A stretch of DNA of 64,000 nt from Halostella litorea (GTDB lineage: Archaea; Halobacteriota; Halobacteria; Halobacteriales; Natronoarchaeaceae), in assembly GCF_004785955.1 (NCBI RefSeq), contig NZ_ML214300.1, positions 423,223 to 487,222 of the forward strand, written 5' to 3'. Position numbers and translations under genes: made by a program. Shown here piece by piece: positions 41,752 to 49,949 of this stretch (positions within the stretch are counted from its first letter, which is position 1; each line of letters opens with the position of its first letter). The notes under the pieces are model-generated. The model was not told the origin of the DNA. It worked only from the letters and a program-made list of their open reading frames with translations, and ran no database searches.

Positions 41752-42612
41752 TCAGCGCTCGACCTTCGACTCCAGCCGGTCGATCAGTTCCTCGTTGCCG
41801 ATGTGCAGCGGGACTCGCTGGTGGATCCGCTCGGGTTCGACGTCCAGCAGCGACTGCTCGCCGTCCGAGGAGCGGCCGCCGGCCGATTCGACGATGTACG
41901 CCATCGGGTTGCCCTCGAACTGGAGCCGCAGTTTCCCCTCCGGCCGGGACTGCAGCGCCGGGTAGGAGAACACGCCGCCGTAGCCGATCACTTGGTTCAC
42001 GTCGCCGACCAGCGACCCGCCGTAGCGGAGTTTCAGTTCGGACTCGATCTCGCCGGCATACTCGGCGAACTCGGGGGGCCACTCCGGGGTGCGGCCGCCG
42101 AAGCCGTACACCGTCGGGTCGTCCGGGATCGCCATGTCGCGCTCGATCGGGCGGCGCTCGCCGTCGACGATCTCGTGTTCGGTCACCGTCCCGTCGACGG
42201 CCGACACCATCGTCGCGATCGGCCCGTACAGCACGTACGCCGCGCCGACGAGCGAGCGGCCCCGCGCGGGGAGTTCGTCCTCGTAGACGGCGACGATGGT
42301 GCCCATCAGGTTGTTCGACTCCAGGTTCGACGAGCCGTCGAGCGGGTCGAGGGCGACGGCGAGTCCGCTCCCGCAGTCGACCGGCGCGTCGCGCTCCTCG
42401 CTGACGAACTGGCCGACGCCCTCTATCTCGGTGATCCGGTCGGCGAGGTGGCGGTCGGCCCACACGTCGGCGGCCTTCTGGTCGTCGCCGGTCGCGTTCT
42501 CGGAGCCGACCGTCTCGCGCCGGCCGCGCAGGCCCTCCCGGACCTGCGGCACCGCCTCGGAGACGGCGTCCAGTACCTCGTCGGTCACGGATTCGCGCTG
42601 TATCGTGCTCAT
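41752..42612 (-). CDS. fbp: fructose-1,6-bisphosphatase
   Basis: 286 residues. The type I FBPase/inositol monophosphatase motifs are clear: Glu in FVSEERDAP near 90, DPLDGSSNLESNNLMGTIVA near 110, GGVFSYPALQ near 212, and the C-terminal ESAGGRSSDGEQSLLDVEPE. It hydrolyses fructose-1,6-bisphosphate in gluconeogenesis. Its start overlaps the end of the aldolase gene by four bases, so the two form an operon. Confidence 0.93.
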   Translation of the reverse strand: MSTIQRESVTDEVLDAVSEAVPQVREGLRGRRETVGSENATGDDQKAADVWADRHLADRITEIEGVGQFVSEERDAPVDCGSGLAVALDPLDGSSNLESNNLMGTIVAVYEDELPARGRSLVGAAYVLYGPIATMVSAVDGTVTEHEIVDGERRPIERDMAIPDDPTVYGFGGRTPEWPPEFAEYAGEIESELKLRYGGSLVGDVNQVIGYGGVFSYPALQSRPEGKLRLQFEGNPMAYIVESAGGRSSDGEQSLLDVEPERIHQRVPLHIGNEELIDRLESKVER

Positions 42613-43394
42613 TCTATGGCTTCCTCGGCGGACGCGCCCTCGAATATCACCTGTTCGAGCGCGTCCAGGATCGCCTCGGGGTCATCGCGCTGCCAGACGT
42701 TGCGACCGACGGCCAGGCCCGCGCCGCCGGCGTCCATCACCGCCTCGACGCTGCTCAGGAACTCGTAGTCGGAGGTCTTCGAGCCGCCGCTCATCACGAC
42801 TTTCGCCTCGCCCGCGGCGTCGACCGCCCACTCCATCGCCTCCTTGCTGCCGGGGTATTTCACCTTCGCCACGTCGGCCCCGAGTTCGAGCGCGATCCGC
42901 GTGCCGTACGCGATCACCTCGCCCTTGGTGTCGTTTTTCAGCCCCTGGCCGCGCGGGTACGACCACATGACGACCGGGAGGTCGCGGTCGTGGGCGGCCT
43001 CCTGGACATCGCGGAAGTCCTCGTACATCTCCGGTTCGTGGTTCGACCCGGAGTAGACGGTGTAGCCGACCGCGTCCGCGCCCAGGTCGATCGCGTTCTC
43101 CACGGTCCAGTTCTTCGGGGAGTACGGTTCGCCCATCCAGAGGTTGCTCGTCCCGTTCAACTTGGCGAGCAGGTTCACGTCGTCCTCGTAGGAGGGGTAG
43201 TACGTCTCGGCGACGCCCTTCTGAACGGCGAGCGACGTGACGGCGTCGTGCGTCGCGATGTCGAACACCGTCTCCGGGTCCAGCGTCTCCGGCACCGCCT
43301 CGAAGTCCGTCGGCCCGTGTTCGAGGCCGTGGTCCATCGCGAGGATCAGTACGTTCCCGTCCCGGGTGATCGCCTCGTCGGTCAGCGGGATCAT
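42609..43394 (-). CDS. fba: class I fructose-bisphosphate aldolase (archaeal type)
   Basis: 261 residues, an archaeal DhnA/FbaB-type aldolase. Landmarks are LILAMDHGLEHGPTDFEAVP, AVTSLAVQKGVAETYYPSYE, GAVGYTVYSGS-like AVGYTVYSGSNHEPEMYEDF, and ADVAKVKYPGSKEAMEW, whose Lys should form the Schiff base. The reaction joins or splits fructose-1,6-bisphosphate and triose phosphates. Overlap with fbp places two gluconeogenic steps in one transcript. A TATA box sits at about 43418-43426. Confidence 0.93.
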   Translation of the reverse strand: MIPLTDEAITRDGNVLILAMDHGLEHGPTDFEAVPETLDPETVFDIATHDAVTSLAVQKGVAETYYPSYEDDVNLLAKLNGTSNLWMGEPYSPKNWTVENAIDLGADAVGYTVYSGSNHEPEMYEDFRDVQEAAHDRDLPVVMWSYPRGQGLKNDTKGEVIAYGTRIALELGADVAKVKYPGSKEAMEWAVDAAGEAKVVMSGGSKTSDYEFLSSVEAVMDAGGAGLAVGRNVWQRDDPEAILDALEQVIFEGASAEEAIE

Positions 43395-43415
43395 CTGTTA
43401 CGAAATCCAATGAAC

Positions 43416-43427
43416 TCGAATATAAGC
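43416..43427 (-). promoter_or_regulatory. TATA-box promoter of the aldolase/FBPase operon
   Basis: CTTATATTCG on the minus strand is about 28 bases before the ATG at 43394, giving a leaderless transcript. The A/T block is distinct in a GC-rich setting. Confidence 0.65.
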
Positions 43428-43520
43428 GTTGCGCACGGGGGCGATCGCTCGGATATCGTCTCAGAGAGATACAGACGGGCGTTAGCCGGTCCTCACCCGG
43501 TATCCCGGGGCACCAATATC

Positions 43521-43538
43521 TTACTACTCGAATAGTAA
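43521..43538. promoter_or_regulatory. AT-rich inverted repeat TTACTA-N6-TAGTAA (TrmB-like site)
   Basis: TTACTACTCGAATAGTAA is palindromic at 16 of 18 positions. It fits TACT-N7-TAGTA, one change from TACT-N7/8-GAGTA reported for the haloarchaeal sugar regulator TrmB. It lies between the upstream gene stop and the aldolase promoter, about 95 bases upstream of the TATA box. Regulation of fba/fbp is an inference. Confidence 0.4.
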
Positions 43539-43540
43539 AT

Positions 43541-44299
43541 TCATTCGCCGAGCCGGTCGGTGGCCGCGGCGTGCCACTCGGTGACCACCGCCTCGTCCAT
43601 GTCGAGCACGTCGGCGACGTGTTCCGGGTCCGCCGTGGCGAGCCGCCGGACCGAGGTGACGCCGGCCTCGCCGAGTCGGTCGGCGTCGTCCTCGTCGACC
43701 GACGGCAGTTCCGTCAGGGGGTCGGGCCGGGAACGCTCGCGCCACGCTGACTCGGCCGCCTCGGCCGCGCCGCTCCCGTCGGTCTCCGCGGGCTCCGCCG
43801 GTTCGGCGTCGGCCGCGGGCGACCAGTCGCCGGCCGGGTCCGTGCGTTCCTCGGGCACGTCCCCCGTCGGCGTCCAGTCGCCGTCGGTCAGGGCGGAGCC
43901 GTCGTCGGTCGACGCGGCCGACGCGTCGCGCTCCGAGGGCGTCCAGTCGCCGGCCGCGTCCGTCCCCTCGTCGGAACTGTCGCCCAGGTCGACGCCGCTG
44001 GCGGCGACCCAGTCGCGCTCGCCGTCGCGCAGGCCGCGGACGGTCCGGGAGCGGTCGTCCAGGTCCGCGCCCTGCTCGTCCAGGCTCCAGTGGAGCGAGT
44101 GCTCGCGGCGGATCTTCGTCGCGACGCCCGGGTTGACGCCGGCGTCGACCAACCCCCGGTACGACACCGACTTCCGCCGCACGTCGGCCGCGTCGATGCC
44201 CGCCTCGGCCATCGCCGCCGCGGTCGCCTCGCCGACGTACAGCAGGTCGGTGCGGTCCTCGCTCCCGTCGGCCGTCTCCTCTTGGGTCACGTTCGTCAC
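43541..44299 (-). CDS. acidic protein with C-terminal helix-hairpin-helix (DUF7409-like)
   Basis: 252 residues from a GTG at 44299; GTG codons at 44320 and 44290 are alternatives. The N-terminal domain (about 15-85; LLYVGEATAAAMAEAGIDAA, SYRGLVDAGVNPGVATKIRR) looks like a helix-hairpin-helix relative. A long acidic linker repeats GDW(T/S)P three times (AAGDWTPSE, TDGDWTPTG, PAGDWSPAA). The C-terminal LTELPSVDEDDADRLGEAGV and ADVLDMDEAVVTEWHA also fit HhH, which binds DNA or other helices. A role in DNA or protein scaffolding is possible; function unknown. Confidence 0.7.
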   Translation of the reverse strand: MTNVTQEETADGSEDRTDLLYVGEATAAAMAEAGIDAADVRRKSVSYRGLVDAGVNPGVATKIRREHSLHWSLDEQGADLDDRSRTVRGLRDGERDWVAASGVDLGDSSDEGTDAAGDWTPSERDASAASTDDGSALTDGDWTPTGDVPEERTDPAGDWSPAADAEPAEPAETDGSGAAEAAESAWRERSRPDPLTELPSVDEDDADRLGEAGVTSVRRLATADPEHVADVLDMDEAVVTEWHAAATDRLGE

Positions 44300-44436
44300 C
44301 GCTCTGTCCGAAGGTTTCACCCCTCCCCCTTGAAACTTTCCGGGAACCGGCGGGGCGCGGCCGACGGGGAGTTTCCGACGACCCGGCCTGGCGACGGAAC
44401 CCGAACTATTAGGGCGGGGTCGCAAGAATTGCCTCC

Positions 44437-45300
44437 ATGGTTCGCGGACTCGACTCCATCGAGCGCGTCGGCGTCGTAGGTGCAGGGACGATGGGCAGCG
44501 GCATCGCACAGGTCGCCGCGACGAGCGGCTACGACGTGACGATGCGCGACGTCGAACGGGCGTTCGTCGACCGGGGCTTCGACTCGATCGACGACAGCCT
44601 CGGCCGCCTCGTCGAGCGGGAGACGCTCTCCGAGGCCGAGGCCGACGCGGCACGCGACCGGATCGACGGGACGACCGACCTCAACGACCTGGCGGACTGC
44701 GACCTCGTCGTCGAGGCGGCCGTCGAGGAGATGGAGATAAAGCGGGATATCTTCGGGGACCTGGACGACGTGACCGACGACGACGTCGTACTGGCGACGA
44801 ACACCTCGACGCTGTCGATCACGACGATAGCGGCCGCCACCGACCGCCCGGAAGCGGTCGTCGGGATCCACTTCATGAACCCCGTGCCGGTCATGGAGGG
44901 CGTGGAGGTCGTCGACGGGGAGAAGACGGGCGAGGACACCCTGGCGCTGGCCCACGAGTTCTCCGAGTCGCTTGGCAAGACCACATGGGAGGCCGACGAC
45001 AAGCCCGGCTTCGTCTCCAACCGCATCCTCATGCCGTGGATAAACGAGGGGATCCGCGCCTACGACGAGGGCGTCGCGACGAAGGGGGACATCGACCGCG
45101 GGATGAAACTCGGCACGAACGTCCCGATGGGGCCGCTGGAACTGGCCGACCACGTCGGGCTGGACGTCTGCCTCCACGCCACCGAGACGCTCCACGAGGA
45201 ACTGGGCGACCGCTACAAGCCGGCGTACCTGCTCAAGCGGAAAGTCGAGGCGGGCGACCTCGGGAAGAAGACGGGCGAGGGGTTCTACGAGTACGACTAG
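44437..45300 (+). CDS. 3-hydroxyacyl-CoA dehydrogenase
   Basis: 287 residues. NAD-binding GVVGAGTMGSGIAQVAATSG near 13-31, then NTSTLSITTIAAATDRPEAV near 125 and GIHFMNPVPVMEGVEVVDGE near 147, where His acts as base. The C-terminal helical domain contains GFVSNRILMPWINEGIRAYD and GTNVPMGPLELADHVGLDV. It oxidises 3-hydroxyacyl- or 3-hydroxybutyryl-CoA in beta-oxidation-like routes. Its tail overlaps the convergent synthase gene by four bases. Confidence 0.93.
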   Translation: MVRGLDSIERVGVVGAGTMGSGIAQVAATSGYDVTMRDVERAFVDRGFDSIDDSLGRLVERETLSEAEADAARDRIDGTTDLNDLADCDLVVEAAVEEMEIKRDIFGDLDDVTDDDVVLATNTSTLSITTIAAATDRPEAVVGIHFMNPVPVMEGVEVVDGEKTGEDTLALAHEFSESLGKTTWEADDKPGFVSNRILMPWINEGIRAYDEGVATKGDIDRGMKLGTNVPMGPLELADHVGLDVCLHATETLHEELGDRYKPAYLLKRKVEAGDLGKKTGEGFYEYD

Positions 45301-46355
45301 CGGTCCGTCTCATGTAGCGGCGCCGCGGCCATCCGGGCGCGCAGGTCGCCGACGTCGTCGGCCGCGACCGCGCCGGACTCGAAGCGCTGTATCAGGGCGT
45401 GGACCTCCGCGCGTGGCACCTTCACCGTCCCCTCCGTGACCACGTCGGTCGGGCGGTCGCGGAGTTCGCGGATCGTCGCCACCGCAAGCAGGTACGGGAT
45501 CGCCCACGCGGCCAGCGTGTTGCCGTCGGTCTCCGGGAGCGCTTCGAGGTACGCCTGCGCGTCGTCGAGGTATCCGGCGGCGTGCTCGGTGACGCGCTCG
45601 ACGACTCGGGCCACGTCGTCGGCGCGGTCGGGGTCCGACACCTCGTCGGCGGCGAGGCCCTCGTCAGCGAGCCACGTCGCCGGCAGGTACACGTTGTTCT
45701 CCTCGTCGTAGTCCGCGGAGACGTCCTTGGCGACGTTGACCAACTGGAGCAACAGCGCGAACGACCGGGCGTTGTCCTCCAGGGTCGCCGCGCGCTCGGC
45801 GTCGGCGCTCTCGACCAGCAGGTTCGTGATCAGGTCGCCGACCGTGCCGGCGGCATACCAGCAGTACTCCTCCAGTTCCTCGACGGTCCCGATGCGGAGG
45901 CCGCCGGTGTCGGCGTGGCGCTCGACGAACGTCGCCATCCCGCCGACGAGTTCCCGGACCGGGTCGCGGAGGGCGTCGCGGGTCTCGCCGGGGAGCGAGG
46001 CGTACGTGCTCGTGACGCGGGGGGCCGCCGCGACCACGTCCCAGTCGTTGCTCCGCTCGTCGGGGAGCCACGGGTCGACCGCCGCGCGGAACGACTCGAC
46101 GGTCGTCGGGTCGGTCGGCGCGAGCACCCGGTCGTACCGCCGCAACAGATCGGCTTTCTCGGCGGCCGGCACGTGGCCGGCGTCCTCGACGGTGTCGGCG
46201 ATCCGACACAGGAGGTAGCCGACGCAGATCCGCGACGACATCGGCTCTTTCAGCGCGTCGATCGTGATCGCGAACGTCCGCGAGACCCCCTGTACGGCGT
46301 CGTGGCACCACTGGAGGTTCTCGTCGACCGTCCGCGTGCTACGGCCCGAATGCAT
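45297..46355 (-). CDS. squalene/phytoene synthase family protein
   Basis: 352 residues from the ATG at 46355. The two Asp-rich sites are CRIADTVEDAGHV near 52 and LVNVAKDVSADYDEENNVYL near 210. Between them, EELEEYCWYAAGTVGDLITN is the family helix. This condenses two prenyl diphosphates head to head, most likely two farnesyl diphosphates to squalene; phytoene synthase is the alternative. Squalene and bacterioruberin precursors are common in haloarchaeal membranes. The promoter faces away from the second acyl-CoA dehydrogenase, 105 bases apart. Confidence 0.85.
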   Translation of the reverse strand: MHSGRSTRTVDENLQWCHDAVQGVSRTFAITIDALKEPMSSRICVGYLLCRIADTVEDAGHVPAAEKADLLRRYDRVLAPTDPTTVESFRAAVDPWLPDERSNDWDVVAAAPRVTSTYASLPGETRDALRDPVRELVGGMATFVERHADTGGLRIGTVEELEEYCWYAAGTVGDLITNLLVESADAERAATLEDNARSFALLLQLVNVAKDVSADYDEENNVYLPATWLADEGLAADEVSDPDRADDVARVVERVTEHAAGYLDDAQAYLEALPETDGNTLAAWAIPYLLAVATIRELRDRPTDVVTEGTVKVPRAEVHALIQRFESGAVAADDVGDLRARMAAAPLHETDR

Positions 46356-46460
46356 TCCACTCGATCCACATATGTACCCCCGAAGTAAAAGCGTCCGGGA
46401 ACGCGTTCGCGACGCGACGAGAGGGGGAAAACTAATGCGGCGACGATCCAAGATACGCCC

Positions 46461-47603
46461 ATGGACTTCAGCCTCACCGCGGAACAGAGGCAGATCCGCG
46501 ACATGGTCGCCGAGTTCGTCGACGACGAGGTCGTCCCCCGGGCGGCCGAAATCGACCACGAGGACGAGTTCCCGGCCGACCTAGTCGACGAGATGGCCGA
46601 ACTGGGGCTCATGGGGATGCCGTTCCCCGAGGAGTACGGCGGCGCCGGGCTGGACTACCACTCCTACGCCATCGGCTTACAGGAGATCAGCCGCGGGAGC
46701 GGCGGCCTCGGCACGGTCGTGGCCGCCCACACCAGCCTCGCCGGGAACATGCTGTACGCGTTCGGCGACGAGGCCCAGAAGGAGCGCTACCTCACGCCGC
46801 TGAACACCGGCGAGGACATCGGCGCGTTCGCGCTCTCGGAGGCCGGGGCGGGCAGCGACGTGCCCGCCATGGAGACGACCGCCGAACGGGACGGCGACGA
46901 GTACATTCTCGACGGCGGGAAGCTGTGGATCTCGAACGGCTCCGTCGCGGACACGGTCACGGTCTTCGCAAAGACCGACCCCGACGCCGGCCGGAAGGGC
47001 ATCTCCTCGTTCATCGTCCGCCCGGAGGAGGACGACGGCTTCGTCGTCGAGGGCACCGAGGAGAAACTCGGCGACAAGGGCTGTCCCACCGCCGAACTCC
47101 GCTTCGACGGCTGTCGGATCCCCGCCGACCGCCGCCTCGGCGAGGAGGGCGACGGGTTCGTCCACGCGCTCAAGACGCTGAACGGCGGCCGGATCACCAT
47201 CGCGGCCCGCGGCGTCGGCATCGCGCAGGCGGCGTTGGACCAGGCCCTGGAGTACGCCCAGCAGCGCGAGCAGTTCGACCAGCCGATCGCGGAGTTCCAG
47301 TCGATAAAGCACAAGCTCGCCGACATGGACACGAAGCTCCAGGCCGCCCGCATGCTGATGCACCGCGCCGCCGACCGGAAGATCCGCGGCGAGGACTTCA
47401 TCAAGGAGGCCGCGCAGGCGAAGCTGTACGCCAGCGAGATCAGCCGCGAGGTCGCCAACGAGGGGATCCAGATCCACGGCGGCTACGGCTACACGAAGGA
47501 CTTCCCCGCCGAGCGGTTCTACCGCGACGCGAAGCTAAACGAGATCTACGAGGGCACCAGCGAGGTGCTGCGCAACACGATCGGCGACCAGTTGCTCGAC
47601 TGA
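46461..47603 (+). CDS. acyl-CoA dehydrogenase (second paralogue)
   Basis: 380 residues. FAD-type acyl-CoA dehydrogenase with MDFSLTAEQRQIRDMVAEFV, AFALSEAGAGSDVPAMETTA near 125, GNPLWISNG-like KLWISNGSVADT and the C-terminal IHGGYGYTKDFPAERFYRDA and EIYEGTSEVLRNTIGDQL. Glu in YEGTSE is the expected base. It is about as long as the one at 31556 but not a close copy, so different acyl substrates are likely. Confidence 0.93.
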   Translation: MDFSLTAEQRQIRDMVAEFVDDEVVPRAAEIDHEDEFPADLVDEMAELGLMGMPFPEEYGGAGLDYHSYAIGLQEISRGSGGLGTVVAAHTSLAGNMLYAFGDEAQKERYLTPLNTGEDIGAFALSEAGAGSDVPAMETTAERDGDEYILDGGKLWISNGSVADTVTVFAKTDPDAGRKGISSFIVRPEEDDGFVVEGTEEKLGDKGCPTAELRFDGCRIPADRRLGEEGDGFVHALKTLNGGRITIAARGVGIAQAALDQALEYAQQREQFDQPIAEFQSIKHKLADMDTKLQAARMLMHRAADRKIRGEDFIKEAAQAKLYASEISREVANEGIQIHGGYGYTKDFPAERFYRDAKLNEIYEGTSEVLRNTIGDQLLD

Positions 47604-47613
47604 GCGCGGCCCC

Positions 47614-47886
47614 TCACTCCACCTGGTCGGCCAGCCACTCGTGGTGGTCCCGCACCGCGCGCTCGCCCGCCTCGGTGAGCGAGTACACGTCGTGTAACCC
47701 CTCGGTCCGCTCCTCGACGTAGCCGGCCCGCTCTAACTTCTCCATCGCGCCGTAGAACCGGTCGGGACGGAGGCGGCCGTCGTAATGGGCCTCTATCGCC
47801 GACTTCAGCTCCTGGCCGCGCAGTTCCTCGCCGTACAGCAGCGCACACAGGTCCCGGCGCGTCCCGCTCTGGAGCCACTTGCTCAT
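47614..47886 (-). CDS. PadR-type winged-helix regulator
   Basis: 90 residues from the ATG at 47886; an upstream in-frame start lacks support. MSKWLQSGTRRDLCALLYGE leads into EELRGQELKSAIEAHYDGRL, then PDRFYGAMEKLERAGYVEER and DVYSLTEAGERAVRDHHEWL. This is a PadR/phage-repressor-like winged helix common in haloarchaea. It ends 11 bases after the convergent dehydrogenase stop. Target unknown; it could be a local repressor. Confidence 0.75.
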   Translation of the reverse strand: MSKWLQSGTRRDLCALLYGEELRGQELKSAIEAHYDGRLRPDRFYGAMEKLERAGYVEERTEGLHDVYSLTEAGERAVRDHHEWLADQVE

Positions 47887-47943
47887 GGGCGGGCGAACGG
47901 TCGCCCGCGACACAGGCGTTGCGTTTCGGCCGCCGGGCAAGCA

Positions 47944-48216
47944 CTACATCCCCATGTCGCTCGCGCCGTCGGGCACCGGGAGGTCATTCGGCGACGCGCC
48001 CAGCAGTTCCGCGGCGTGGTCGATCGCCATGTCGAAGCCGTAGTAGCGCTCCAGTTCGTCGCCGTCGGCGCTCGGGCGGACCTTCAGCATGGCGTACCCC
48101 TCGCTGTTCTGTGCGACCGCCGCGGTGCGGCCGTCGCGTTCGAACTCCAGGACGCGCTCGGTGTCGGTCTCGTAGTAGCGGGCGGTGACCCCGTTCGCGG
48201 TCGCCGTCTCGGTCAT
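47944..48216 (-). CDS. small protein of unknown function (DUF7111-like)
   Basis: 90 residues. It begins MTETATANGVTARYYETDTE, continues RVLEFERDGRTAAVAQNSEG and ends DLPVPDGASDMGM. The strand-turn pattern suggests a small beta fold. No Cys, no membrane segment. It lies before the small zinc-finger membrane gene on the same strand. Family recalled from haloarchaeal genomes; function unknown. Confidence 0.65.
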   Translation of the reverse strand: MTETATANGVTARYYETDTERVLEFERDGRTAAVAQNSEGYAMLKVRPSADGDELERYYGFDMAIDHAAELLGASPNDLPVPDGASDMGM

Positions 48217-48273
48217 ACCCCCGCTACGGACCGCCGGTAATCGAACCTGTCGGTTTCCGCGGTCGGCGGCCGG

Positions 48274-48555
48274 TCAGGTGACCAGCGAGTACGTAAAGAG
48301 GAAGCCGAAGTACAGCAGGACGAGCCCGCCGACCGCCTTCAGCCGGAACAGCCGCAGGTCCTCGCTCTCCTCGCGGTAGGCCTCCCGGAACGCCGCAACC
48401 TCCGCGTCGGTGCACGCGTCGGGGTGGTCCAGCCCGACGTGGAGCGTGCGGTACTCCTCGCGGGCGAACGGCCGCCCACAGTACGGGCAGTCGTGTGTCG
48501 GCTCGCCGGGCGGGACGTCGGCGTCGCGGGTCTCGGTGGCTGTGTCTGCGGTCAT
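48274..48555 (-). CDS. zinc-finger membrane protein of the cox cluster
   Basis: 93 residues from the ATG at 48555. A C2H2-like finger (CPYCGRPFAREEYRTLHVGL then DHPDACTD, about 23-48) is followed by one C-terminal helix LKAVGGLVLLYFGFLFTYSL. The ATG overlaps the end of the next membrane gene upstream by four bases, so it belongs to the coxB/coxC-side operon. It resembles a small cox-linked family; it may help oxidase assembly, but this is inferred from context. Confidence 0.72.
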   Translation of the reverse strand: MTADTATETRDADVPPGEPTHDCPYCGRPFAREEYRTLHVGLDHPDACTDAEVAAFREAYREESEDLRLFRLKAVGGLVLLYFGFLFTYSLVT

Positions 48556-49934
48556 AGGTACGGTGGCGTGAGGTCCGGTTCGGAGACGATCCACATGCTG
48601 ACGACCGTGTACAGCACCATCACGAGGATGAACGGGTACTGGCTCCGGATCGCCTGCAGGCGGCTCGGGAACGTGTCGTAGGCGGCGGCGTGGGCTACCC
48701 AGATGGCGAGCAGGTGGCCGACCAGCACGAAGCCGAGTTCGAGGCCGCCGAACCACGACGGCAGGACGTACAGTTCGGGGTTGGCCGGCGGGGAGAGCGG
48801 CGCGGCCAGCGCGGCCGACAGCGGCGCGAGCAGCGAGACGAAGTACCCGAGGAAGTGCGCGAGGTGGTAGCCCGCCGCGATGGCCAGCAGCGGCGGCGCG
48901 AACCGCCGGGCGAGCGCGCCGGCGGGGAGGAACGTCTCGGCCAGCCGCCGGGAAGCGCGCGACGCGGTGACGTACGCGCCGTAGAACAGGCCGAACCCGC
49001 CGAGCAGGCCGGCGACGTACGCCGCGACCGGCGGGACGCCCGCGCCGACGACCGCTCGCGCCGCGTCGTCCCAGGCCGGCGTCGTCACCAGCCCGTCGTA
49101 CGTCGTCACCCACAGCAGGGCGACGACGAACGCCACCTCGTCCGCGCCGTCGACGCCGTCGGCGTCGGTCAGCGCCATCCCGGGCAGCCGGAGGTCGATC
49201 CCGTCGCCGGTCCGCGCGGCGACGGCGACCCGGCCGTAGTAGTCGAACACGCGCGAGACGGGGTCGACCGTCGAGAACCACCGCTCCGCGCCGAACGCGA
49301 CGCCGCCCAGCACGGTGACGACGCCGTAGGCGGCTACGACCGCCGCGAGCAGCCGCGGGTCGTCGGCGAGCGGGCTCACCACCTCGACCCAGATGAGGGC
49401 GATCAGGCCGGCGACGCTCGGCCACGCGCCCAGCCGCGCCGGGTACGACAGGTCGAGCGACGGCAGCAGTTCGACCAGCGTCCGGAACGGGTTGATCGCC
49501 GGCCAGGTGTTCCCGACGAGGTACACCGACATCACGTAGCCGGCCCACCAGGCGGCCCAGACGAGCAACACGGCGAGGTTGCGAAACGGGTCCGGGGGAC
49601 CGGTCAGACCGAAGTACAGCACCGTCGCGAGGCCCGCGAGCCCGAACAGCGAGCCGGCGACCTCGAAGACTCTGGAGCGACCGACCGAGAGCGACGGTCC
49701 GTACCCGTCGATCCGGTCGACGAGCCGCCGGTCGGTGACGAGGCTCGCGAGGAGGAACGAGGCCCCGACGACGCCGCCGCCGGTCGCCAGGAACAGCCAC
49801 GTCGGGACCGACAGCGACTCGCTCGACGAGCGGAGCGCGCCGCCGTGGGCCGCCGCGCGGCCGGACAGCGCCACCGCGGCGAGCGCGACGGCCGCCGCGA
49901 CGCTCCGGAGTCGGGCGGTCACGATGCGTCCCAT
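48552..49934 (-). CDS. multi-pass membrane protein upstream-coupled to cox genes
   Basis: 460 residues. A signal-like start (VAAAVALAAVALSGRAAAHG) is followed by about ten helices. Landmarks are LSVPTWLFLATGGGVVGASF, WAGYVMSVYLVGNTWPAINP and a His-rich part GYHLAHFLGYFVSLL and GHLLAIWVAHAAAYDTF. The order resembles actinobacterial multi-pass proteins sometimes named fenitrothion hydrolase, a name without experimental basis here. Conserved His could bind heme or copper. Placement after coxC and next to the zinc-finger gene suggests a respiratory assembly role. Confidence 0.65.
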   Translation of the reverse strand: MGRIVTARLRSVAAAVALAAVALSGRAAAHGGALRSSSESLSVPTWLFLATGGGVVGASFLLASLVTDRRLVDRIDGYGPSLSVGRSRVFEVAGSLFGLAGLATVLYFGLTGPPDPFRNLAVLLVWAAWWAGYVMSVYLVGNTWPAINPFRTLVELLPSLDLSYPARLGAWPSVAGLIALIWVEVVSPLADDPRLLAAVVAAYGVVTVLGGVAFGAERWFSTVDPVSRVFDYYGRVAVAARTGDGIDLRLPGMALTDADGVDGADEVAFVVALLWVTTYDGLVTTPAWDDAARAVVGAGVPPVAAYVAGLLGGFGLFYGAYVTASRASRRLAETFLPAGALARRFAPPLLAIAAGYHLAHFLGYFVSLLAPLSAALAAPLSPPANPELYVLPSWFGGLELGFVLVGHLLAIWVAHAAAYDTFPSRLQAIRSQYPFILVMVLYTVVSMWIVSEPDLTPPYL

Positions 49935-49949
49935 GGTGAGAAGGGGTCC

